From: Blasia pusilla
Taxonomy: Eukaryota; Marchantiophyta; Marchantiopsida; Blasiales
DNA: 64,000 nucleotides
Reading direction: 5' to 3'
NCBI GenBank assembly: GCA_050084515.1
Contig: CM114272.1
Span: 34,100,001 to 34,164,000 of the forward strand
The notes beneath the pieces are model-generated. The model ran no database searches. It had not been told where the DNA came from and worked only from the letters and a program-made list of their open reading frames with translations. The translations under genes and the position numbers were made by a program. This document shows positions 48,958-58,199 of the stretch, piece by piece (positions within the stretch are counted from its first letter, which is position 1; every line of letters starts with the position of its first letter).

Positions 48958-50827
48958 TGACACTAGGTAGAAGAAGAAAAGTCGTTGATTTTTGTCTTTT
49001 CCCGAGTTATTTTCCAATCTATGTATTCCATAGTAATGCATAGTCCGAGGAATTTTTTTCACGATAAACTATGTGTTTTTGGTATTTTATAGCCGGAAAT
49101 TGTAATTCTGATCTTCGACCTCATTTTGAGAGATCCCATACAAAGCAGTGCCTCATTTCCAAGGCTTCTTTTCCCCACGATTTGGAAAAAAAGGAGAAAT
49201 TTTATTTTAAGTGGCTAGAATTATTAATAACCACTTATTACACTAGTCCACTTGATCAACAAAAAGTGCCTCCTAACGACTAGGAGCTCATTCCATGACA
49301 CCACTCAATTGGTTCAAAATAAATTCCTACAAATAATAATAATGTAAAAGTAAGTCATTAGAAGAGGATTTAAAAATGGACTTTTCCTCTTTAAAATAAA
49401 GCGATTAGAAGAGTTTGAATAGGGTATAAAAGGGATTTTTATTTGTTTACTTTTTCCCAAAGAAGAAGAGAGCTCAACGTGGAAGGGGATGTTTAGGGGG
49501 TCTATTTTTTAATGAAATTAAAATCATATTTACATATTAAATTTCTGGAAGGGGCTTAAGAGAGGGAAATTAACTTGCTTGGGATGAACTGAGAGAATGG
49601 AAGATATTAAAGTGTATCTTTCCATAATTAAAGGTGAAGGATTGGAAAAACATATTCAAGAAAATGAGTGGATGAGATATTCCGATAAGAAGATGAAGTA
49701 AAAATATCAAAGAGATTTAAAATAGATTAATATTAAAAAAAAGCATTGTCACGTCTATTTTACAGTTTCTGTCATGCAAGGGAGGGAAAGAATTAATAAA
49801 CATAAATTAAAAATTTCTTTTTTTTAATATTAAAAATATTTTCTTACATTCCAATTATAACGAGTCAAATAGACACCTATTTACAAATCATGAACACACT
49901 GTTTAAATTAGGCTAAATAGAAGGAAAGCCGTCGATTTTCCTTTTCTCATCTACGGTGACTCTTTGCATTTACCATAGGTTACATCTCATTTATTAAAGT
50001 CTTGTGGTCATCTGAAATTCGAACCTTCGACTCGAGTCTTTTCTTTTCCTCAAGGGTTGTCCAACTTTTACGTTGAATGCCCCTTCACGGGAACGGAAGA
50101 ATTACACGATCCAAAACGAACCGAGAACGGAGCAATCATGATCCGCCGTGCGTTCAAAAAGTCATCATCATGAAACCCTCGCCAGCCTCTCTGACACGTG
50201 CGCACCTACAGAATCTCTGATACTGCACAGCTGTAGGTCTAGTAGGGGCTAGTACGTTGGGAGTGGAATGGGGGTTGTGTATGTGGCATAATCTGATTCC
50301 TTCCGGTATTCTGGGAAACTGGGGCCCGTATAAATGGTTAAGGTGTACGTGGGGCTGTGATGAGTGGTAGCTTTGAGCCGTCCGTTTTACGGCCTTATGG
50401 GACCTTTGACATGACCTGAGGTCGTCAGTTTTACGGATTTTTGAAATCGTAACTACTGGAGTGGGTGGGGTATTAGCGAGCGAAAATTAACGGAATAGAT
50501 GATTTGGATTCCTGTGAGCGGGAGAGAGAAGCGTTAAGTTGACGCCTTTTAAATTGTTAAGTTGACGCTTTTAAATTGTGGAGAATATAAAGTTGAAATA
50601 AACTTTTCGAGAGGGGTGTGGAAGAAAATAATTAGTAAACACATGAGGATAACCTACATGGAGAATGGAGAGGAAAAAAAAAGGGGCCAGAAATGGAAAA
50701 AGGAATTCAAAAAGTAGAATGTGAAACTTTAACTAGTTGGTGAGGAAAAGAAAAGGAAACTCCAAAAATCTAATTTCAGTCACAACGAAACCAGCATGCA
50801 TCCTTGTGAGAGTGAGGAACAAAACCA
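48958..50827. other. AT-rich intergenic DNA upstream of Helitron 2
   Basis: No gene recognised. 50,060-50,500 is less AT-rich with promoter-like CACGTG/ACGTG motifs but no coding region follows; Helitron 2 inserted just downstream. Confidence 0.35.
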
Positions 50828-51236
50828 TCTATACTATTATGGGAGAGTCCTATCTCGCTGCGCAAACACCTCTCCAACTGCCACGTGGCACTTCAAGCGA
50901 ACGAGGGTGTTCCGTGCTTACGTCTGACGTAATTTGTTTTAGGGTTTTCTTCATAGCCGCCCTAGCCTCCTGTAACAGTTTTCCTAACGAACGTGAAATT
51001 TTGGCGCGTCTGAAGCGTACCTAGCACGTGCGACTAATTTAGGGTTTCATTTTTGGCCGCAACTTTGGAGACCGTTTTCTGTCCTTTCCGGTTTCGATCC
51101 TTCAAACCAGCGTCGTCCGATGAGATTGGCTTCTTATTTCTCGAGTAGTGACCGCGAGGGTTCTGATTCAAACTTGACCCTATTTATTCCCTCTTACAAA
51201 TTACAGTACCCATTTTTCTCACGAACAGTTGTTGAG

Positions 51237-51690
51237 GTAAAGTGGACTCATTCATTCACTGTCATTCATTCTCGCTGAACTTCATTTATTGCTAGATAGA
51301 GTAAGACATGTCTCTGCTTTACGAGCTTTATGAACTAAAATACTGAGCTCTATGTAGTTGCGGATGAACATAGCAGGCTCAGTTTGCCCCGAATAAGCGG
51401 CCCTTGATGTGATCTCAAGATAAGCTCGCGTTCTTGACGTCCCCTACCATGGTAAAGTGAACTCAGTCATTTACCAAGCTCTATTGTCATTCATACATGC
51501 TGAACTTCATTTATTGCTAGATAGAGTAAGACATGTCTCTGCTTTCCAAGTCTACATTGCTCGAGCTCTATGAACTAAAATACTGAGCTCGGTGTAGTTG
51601 CGGATAACATAGCAGGCTTGGTTTTCCCCGATTAAGCGCCCCTTGATGTGATCTCCTAATCAGCTCCCGTGTTCTTGACGTCCCCTACAG
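51237..51690 (+). repeat. Tandem duplication in the Helitron 2 leader, about 215-bp units
   Basis: Units begin GTAAAGTGRACTCAKTCATT at 51,237 and 51,452 and each ends TTCTTGACGTCCCCTAC. Both contain TTGCTAGATAGAGTAAGACA, TGTCTCTGCTTT and GTAGTTGCGGAT. The end of the second unit (CCTACAG) resembles a splice acceptor before the accessory gene, and the GTAAAG at each start a donor; an intron-based duplication is possible. Confidence 0.8.
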
Positions 51691-51830
51691 CAGCAACTTT
51701 AACGACTTCTCGAGAGCTCCTACAAATTCGACGTTCGCTCCATCACCTCCAGAGCTCCTCACATTTCGGGCAGCTTCCGACATCTGCAACATCCGAAACA
51801 GAAAAGGAGCAGAACGAAAACTACCTAGAG

Positions 51831-52400
51831 ATGGCAACAAGAATCACAGCGAAAAAGTCAACACAAGGGAGAGGAAATAGTGTGTCCAAGGTAACGAGCT
51901 CAAAAAAACATTACGGTGTAAAGTCACCAGATCTCGAAGCATTGGAGAGTACAAAATGGTCTCCAATAAGTCATGGGGACTGTATGCGCTTGAGCAAATG
52001 GAACAAGTTGCAATGTGATGGTCCCACTTGGGAAGAGCCGATAACCCCCGTGCATGCTCCGGGATTTGAGTATGCAATAAAGGACTCCATGCCCGCTGCA
52101 GTCCTCCCTACGGATTCCGACAAAGGGTACGATCCAAAGCCAGTTGGAGGAGAGGGAATAGATGTTGTAGAGGAGGAAGGGACTCCTCCCTATCACATAA
52201 GGAGGCCCGGCATAGAAAGGGAACATACCGAGGAGGGAGCCTCTGCTAAGAAGCGGAGAATGACCCCGCACACTAACCGAAATCAGCAAAGCTCACCATC
52301 CAAGGGAAGGTCTGCGGTAACTCCACAGTGCACAAAGAAATCCCCACGTAAAGGGCAGAAGGGGAAAGAAGTTGTAGTGAATATTCAGATCCATATCTGA
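51831..52400 (+). CDS. Helitron 2 accessory protein, unknown function
   Basis: 189 codons from ATG 51,831 (GAGATGGCA). An upstream in-frame opening to 51,669 exists but starts without ATG and crosses an acceptor-like CCTACAG. The protein is basic and polar: MATRITAKKSTQGRG, SKKHYGVKSPDLEALE, a Trp-containing middle (KWSPISHGDCMRLSKWNKLQ), an acidic stretch (GIDVVEEEG) and a Lys-rich tail (KKSPRKGQKGKEV). No RPA/OB fold, OTU or endonuclease motif was recognised. A homologous start and SKKHYGVK motif occur in Helitron 1 at the same place, which argues for selection in this family. A DNA-binding or nuclear role is only a guess from composition. Confidence 0.55.
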   Translation: MATRITAKKSTQGRGNSVSKVTSSKKHYGVKSPDLEALESTKWSPISHGDCMRLSKWNKLQCDGPTWEEPITPVHAPGFEYAIKDSMPAAVLPTDSDKGYDPKPVGGEGIDVVEEEGTPPYHIRRPGIEREHTEEGASAKKRRMTPHTNRNQQSSPSKGRSAVTPQCTKKSPRKGQKGKEVVVNIQIHI

Positions 52401-52652
52401 ATTTGGGATCTAGGAGAGGGTGAGCATGCCGATCAGGAGTAGAGAAAATCAAATAGTCATGTACTGCTTACTTTGAAATGAAAGCGACATAAAAGATTTT
52501 TGAATGTCTCTGCCAACCCCTCTTTCAGTATTCAACTTGAGTACTAACTCCACCCATTTGGCCCCTACGTGTCCCAGGTGTACATGTGTAATAGGAGAGA
52601 AATAGCTTTGGAGACCAATAGCCTGGCTGTCAAAAGAGACACTGTAGCCGAA

Positions 52653-52695
52653 GTGCTAGGGATCGGTAGCCCATTGGGCTACCGATCCCTAGCAC
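52653..52695. repeat. Perfect 43-nt palindrome in Helitron 2
   Basis: 21-bp arms beginning GTGCTAGGGATCGGTAGCCC around a single central base. A partial echo (CACCCTACCGATCGGGCT) follows directly. Confidence 0.92.
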
Positions 52696-52774
52696 CCTAC
52701 CGATCGGGCTGCGCTATGCCGAAAGAGTGTACTATCAAACTAGCCCGACCATCAAAAGCACAATAGCCAAACTA

Positions 52775-52965
52775 AATCCCCGAGACCCGATGTGCAATGT
52801 TGTGAGAGCCCGACCGTGAAGAAATCCCCAAGACCCGATCTGCAAGGTTGTGAGAGCCCGACTGTCAAAAGCACCCGAGTCAAACAACTAGCAGGAGAGC
52901 CCGACCGTAAAAATACCCAGAGTCGAACAAGTAGCAAGAGAGCCTAGCAAGATAACCTGAGAGCC
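52775..52965 (+). repeat. Tandem repeats of about 45-55 bp
   Basis: Diverged units carrying CCCGAGACCCGATSTGCAA and GAGAGCCCGACCGT, about four copies, just after the palindrome. No coding function. Confidence 0.65.
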
Positions 52966-53439
52966 GGAGAGTTAGGGAAAGAAGTCAATCAAGAACACCG
53001 AAGAGCAGAACCGGAAAGGGGATGAGCCTGGACAACTTGCAATCAGATCTCCAGGAGCTGCGGCAGGTTCGCTGCATTCGAAGATATTCCTGAGCATTCG
53101 CCGAAAGGTACCCGAGTCAAAGCTAGCAAGACAGCCTAGCTCAGAGCCGAAAATGAACATTGCAGATCGAGTGCGCTCGAGTGCGCACGAGTCGGGAGGA
53201 GGGTGCAGATCAAGTGCCTAGCTCAGAACCGAAAATGTGAAGAGCAGATCGAGCAGCTCGAGCGCGCACGAGCCGGACGGAGGGGCGCGCTCAAGCGCCC
53301 CTGTATAACGCACTCAGAGAGCGGGCGCCTGAGGGATCAGAGGGGAGGGCGGAGAGAGCTAGCAAGAGAGCAAATCAGCTACCTAGGGAAAGACGGACAA
53401 CAAGGTGCATAGTACCCAACGAAAACCCTAAATGAAAAT

Positions 53440-53830
53440 GAGCCAAAATGAGCCTAGGCGAAACTGAGCCAAAAATGAGCGCACTCTGGAGCGCACGATC
53501 CGGGAGGAGTCGGAGTTCTGGAGTGCTCGAGCCTAGCCAAAAATGAGCCGAGCCGAAAGTGAGCCTAGCCGAAAATGAGCGCACTCGAGCGCGCACGAGC
53601 CGGGAGGAGTCGGAGTTCTGGAGCGCATGAGCCAGGAGGAGTCGGAGTTCTGGAGTGCTCGAGCCTAGCGGAAAATGAGCCGAGCCGAAAGTGAGCAAAA
53701 ATGAGCGCACTCGAGCTCGTGCGCTCGAGTGCGCACGAGCCGGGAGGAGTCGTGCTTCTGGAGTGCTCGAGCGCGCACGAGCCGGACGGAAGGGCGCGCA
53801 CAAGACGGATGGAGGGGCGCGCTCAAGCCA
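53440..53830. repeat. GC-rich minisatellite in Helitron 2
   Basis: Units of about 45-110 bp built from GAGCCTAGCCGAAAATGAGC, GCACTCGAGCGCGCACGAGC and CGGGAGGAGTCGGAGTTCTGG, repeated several times with reshuffling. Long open frames on both strands are due to composition. Related shorter stretches precede it from 53,160. Confidence 0.8.
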
Positions 53831-53953
53831 GAGTACGAGCGCTCGGAGAGGAGGGCGGACGGACGAGCTCGCAAGGGCGAGCGACTGAGAGTGGGGGTGG
53901 GAGTGAAGGGAGTGGATTGGGTAGGGGGAAGGGTGGAGGGGGGAGGGTGTAGG

Positions 53954-54028
53954 GTGACGGCTCACGGCTCATGCCGTGAGCCGTCACATGCACCATCTAA
54001 CGGCCTCCTTTTCCTGGCCGTTAGATGG
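53954..54028. repeat. Two adjacent long hairpins upstream of Rep
   Basis: First: GTGACGGCTCACGGC, loop TCAT, GCCGTGAGCCGTCAC (53,954-53,987). Second, five bases on: CCATCTAACGGCC, loop of ten, GGCCGTTAGATGG (53,993-54,028). Both stems are perfect (15 and 13 bp). A weaker inverted CGGCC...GGCCGT pair lies at the same relative place in Helitron 1 (27,212-27,258). Confidence 0.92.
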
Positions 54029-54626
54029 GAGACGGCTAGGAAACTACGACCGTAGGATTCGAAGGCGGCGCATGCACGGGGGCGGGGCTCAGTTCAGGGC
54101 TAGGGTTGGGAATGTTAGGTTAGGGCTAAGTTCGGCCTACCGAACCTGGGTGTTTCTTAATGAATTTCCTTACAAATTTTTTTAAAATGTTATTTTCTCC
54201 TTTTTAACCTTTTTTTCCAAATTTTCCCCAATTATTTACAATTTCTAATTTTTGAGAAAATGAAAATAAATCTTCCCCCTTACTCTTCTTCCCTAAATTC
54301 TTTTCTTTCCCTACATTTTATTTTATAAATTTCATTTTCTCTTTGTTTTTCTTTCAATTTGTAATTTTTATTAAAATAAATCTCCCCCCTTTACTCTTCT
54401 TCCCTAAATTCTTTTCTTTCCCTAAATTTTATCTTATAAATTTCATATTCTCTTTTTTTTCATTCAATTTATAATTTTTAAAGAAAATCAAATTGGAAAT
54501 GAAAAATTGCCCTTACTAATTTCCTTTCTCTTCTCTCCTCTTTTCTTTTCTTCTCTTTTCTTTTTATTCTTTCTTCTTTTGGTCATTTTATTTCAATTCT
54601 CAATACTTCGGTTGTGTGTCATGTAG

Positions 54627-55335
54627 ATGATGAGTGTTGGCGGATCATCACTAAACAGGGAGAGACGGCCACTTGGTATTATTACAAATATGCCAATTTC
54701 ACAACAAAGTTCGGGAAGACATACTGAAGTATCGAAGAATACCTCCCCGATGTAAGAACCTTTGCTTAGGGTAGGGACTTAAGCACCTTATTTCCATTTC
54801 AACGATGATGCCTTACATGCCATTTTCTCGACAATATATTTTTCTCATGCATTAAACCCAATTTTTGCAGAAACTTCCTCTTCCATCAATTCCTACGGAT
54901 TTGCGTGACTTCCGAAAATTGATGTGTGCGAATGCACAACAAAAAAGGCGTGTCCGTCGCAAGGAAATCTTAGCTCAACAAACACGTCTCGAAGATGAAC
55001 TCCGACCTGAAACATCTCCAACGTAAGTGTACTACATCGACGTTCATTTAGCAAGTCCAATTTCCCACCAAATATTGACTTTTCATTTAATTTTGTAAGC
55101 TTTTAACATTCATGTGTTGTTCCAGACTTCCAATCCCATTGAATCCTGTCAATATACGTGACTTTCGGAAGGTTCTACGTGGCGAAGCCCAAAAACGAAA
55201 GCGTGCTATTCGGGCTGATAGAATGGAAGCTCTCAAAGAAAAAAAGAGGAATTACTATCGAGAGTATAGAAAAAGAAGGAAAGGGCTTAATGGTCAAGTT
55301 CAGCATGAGAGTATTGCACCTATTCCATTGAATAG
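54627..55335 (+). CDS. Helitron 2 N-terminal exons with repeated basic motif
   Basis: Likely leading exons of the Rep/helicase gene: 54,627-54,751 (MMSVGGSSLNRERRPLG..., donor GTAAGA), 54,871-55,022 (acceptor TTTGCAG; LPLPSIPTDLRDFRKLM...AQQKRRVRRK) and 55,126-55,335 (acceptor TTCCAG; LPIPLNPVNIRDFRKVLRG then EAQKRKRAIRADRMEAL). The last two are paralogous exons with the pattern LPxP..P...RDFRK....AQKR.R, and Helitron 1 has two more. Basic and probably nucleic-acid binding (inference). The join of the first to the second exon does not keep frame, so the first may belong to another transcript or carry a shift. Confidence 0.55.
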
Positions 55336-55537
55336 GTACCTATATCTAACTACTATTCACTTCGTAACTACTTGATTTACTCCATATTTGATTTGTATTT
55401 ATTCTTATCAATATTTTGACATATTTTCTCAGGCCTTCAAATGAAGATGGAACAATAGTAGAAGAAAATCAAGAAGTGAGCGACATTCGACGGATTATAT
55501 TTATATATCGCCTAGACTCGAGTTAGTTGACAATGCA

Positions 55538-58077
55538 TTTCATGAAGTTATCGAGAATACATCCACGATTGGGCCACCACAAGTTGAGTTACCTAACACT
55601 CCTCCCATTCCAATTCAAGATGAAGTTGTCAAAAATTCGTCGACCGCTCTTCCTATTCAAGTTCAAGATGAAGTTGTCGACATTTCGTCGACCACTCTTC
55701 CTATTCCTGTTCCAGATGAAGTTTTCAACAATTCGTCGACTTTTGCCCAACTCGGGGATGAATCAAGGTCAAGAGTAGATGCCATGTCTCCTAATGGAGT
55801 TTTGTTATCTCCACAACGTCCCACTGTACCAAACACTTCTATAATTTGTGCATCGTCTACCCTTGATAGAGTTGTAAGATTAAATACAACTCTCAATCTT
55901 GCAAGGAGGCCAAATTTTCAAGAAAGTGATATTCGAAAGTTGCGATTACAAAGGAGTTTGAATCGTACCAGCGGTTGTCATACATTAGGTTCTATGACAG
56001 AGATATGTCCCTCATGCCGTGCTTTGCATTGGAAATGTGAAGTGGTCAAAGGTAAGTTTGATGACTCACCATATGGCATGTGTTGTGGCCATGGAAGAAT
56101 ATACTTACCTCTCTTGAGATCATCTCCTCCATTTGTGAAATCCTTGATTTCGGGTGTTGGTCCTAGAAGCGTTCATTTTCTTACACATGCTCGAGCTTAT
56201 AATTCGGCACTTCAACTTGCATCTACCGGGGTACATGTAAACGAACAAATTGGTGGCACTAGACACTTTAGGGTCCAAGGCGGGATCTATCATTCCATTG
56301 GACCTTTACATCCTGATATTGGGGGACATCCTCAATTTGCTCAACTATACATCCATGATACTGCAAATGAATTGGAAAATCGTGCTAGAGTTATGTCTAC
56401 ATCTTCTATTCTTAATATGGATATTTTGAAAGGTCTCCAAGACATGTTACATGAATGCAATCCATATGTGAAGATCTTTTGTCATATGGCATATGAAGCA
56501 AGTGATCTTAATGTGCGGATTATCCTCAAGGCAAGTAAGAGAGGACTTGATGCAAGGCGTTATAACTTACCAATTGCGTCTGAAGTTGCTGCTATTTTGC
56601 CGGGTGATGGAAGTGAACACGTTGAGCATTGTGATATAATTGTACGACTACATGGAGGAGGAGTCAAACGTATATCCCACCTCAACGAAGCATATATTCC
56701 CTTACACTTTGTTTTGTTATTTATCTATGGTGAAGCAGGTTGGCATCTTGGAATACCCTTTGGGCGAATTGAAGGTTGTAGGGAATCCCGACGATTGGGC
56801 CACATTATTCATGGAGAGGAGGGACATCCTGATCTTGCAGATGATTGCATGGATGAGGACATAGTTTATGGTGATATTGTTGAGGAAAGAAGAACAAAAT
56901 GTGTTACGGCCTTACAATTTGCATGTTTTCGACTTCAAACTCGGGTTGGAGGAGAAGATGACAATCGCTTATTGCGGCTTCGTCGACTTACTCAAGAATA
57001 TATGGTTGACCTCTATGCCAATGTGGAAATGCAACGATTATCATGGGTGCGCTTAAATCAGAAGGAGTTGAGGGCTGAATTATATCAAGGTGTAAAGGAT
57101 GCCATGCATCGACAAGATGCGGATAGTCGAAGGCTTGGGAAACGAATTATATTACCTTCTTCTTTTACTGGAGGGCCACGTCATATGCATCAATTGTATC
57201 AAGATGCAATGGCAATTGTACGACATATTGGGAAGCCTGACTACTTCTTAACCATGACATGCAATCCAAAGTGGGAGGAGATTTCTTCAGCCCTATTACC
57301 GGGCCAATCAGCTGCAGACCGACCAGATTTGGTTGTGCGGGTTTTTGAGAAGAAAAAGAAGGATTTATTACGACTTATAATCAAGAAGCAGATATTAAGC
57401 CGAGTTGTAGGATGCATCCATGTTGTGGAATTCCAAAAAAGAGGATTACCGCATGTGCATGTCCTTATTATTTTAGGTCGTGAGGATAAACCACGTACCA
57501 CAAGTGATTATGATTGTATCATTTCAGCTGAAATCCCTGATCAATCTACCCATCCAAGGTTGTATTCTACCGTTGCTAATTGCATGGTTCATGGTCCATG
57601 TGGACCATTAAATCCAAATGCTCCGTGTATGGATAAGGAAAAAAAAAATGTACAAAAGGCTATCCTAAAGCTTCTGCGGCCAACACTACCGAAACAGAAG
57701 ATGATTATCCAATATATCGTAGGTAAGGACCCTTTTATTTTTTAGGCATATGTATTCATGATTCCTTCTAATACATTCATTCATGATTAATTATGATTGT
57801 TATTGTATTTTTGTAGATTGGAGAATGGAAGGGCGATAATTAAGAGCGAACATTCATTGGATAATCGTTGGGTTGTACCTTACAATCCGATGTTATGCAC
57901 CCTATTTGATTGTCACATTAATTTGGAGATTACAAGTAGTGTTTCTGCTGTCAAGTACTTATACAAATATGTTTATGAAGGATCTGATGCGTGTCATTTA
58001 AGTTGTCAAAGGATATGGATACATCCAATGTAATCGAAGTTATTGACGAGACAACGTCATATCTTGATGCGAGGTAT
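55538..58077 (+). pseudogene. Helitron 2 replication initiator (Rep, HUH endonuclease) region
   Basis: Rolling-circle nicking/joining part of the Helitron protein. The frame is open from about 55,538, through three 16-codon repeats and ATG 55,784, to the donor at 57,723. It shows EICPSCRALHWKCE (zinc-like), a long Helitron-like N domain (GGIYHSIGPLHPD, YIHDTANELENRARVM, RRYNLPIASEVAAILPG, DYFLTMTCNPKWEE), HUH motif GLPHVHVLIILG (near 57,445-57,480) and, in the next exon from 57,817, DNRWVVPYNPMLCTLFDCHI and the Tyr motif KYLYKYVYEG. Two single-base losses against Helitron 1 break it: in the A run 57,639-57,648 (ten A where eleven keep frame), and near 57,990, after which IEVIDETTSYLDA is out of frame. 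Confidence 0.88.
55601..55744 (+). repeat. In-frame 48-bp tandem repeat (three units) in Rep gene
   Basis: Three units of 16 codons with the pattern LPIPVQDEVVDISSTT. They vary mainly at the fourth to sixth and eleventh codons and keep the reading frame. Confidence 0.85.
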
Positions 58078-58199
58078 GATTTTATGGATTGACTTCTCTG
58101 ATGCATTATATTTTATTTCTCAACTTCATGTAATTATGGGAGAGTCCTTCTCATGTAATTTCTCACTCAAATACTTGGAATTCTCATTATTCCAGATAT

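Noticed and set aside
53375-53965. 196-codon minus-strand frame rich in Arg, Ser, Pro
   Set aside because: Open frames exist on both strands through the GC-rich minisatellite; composition explains them and no domain is visible.
58130-58160. AATTATGGGAGAGTCCTTCTC inside Helitron 2 as another Helitron start
   Set aside because: Similarity is short, it lies in an intron of the helicase gene, the preceding TC is missing and no matching 3' end is present.
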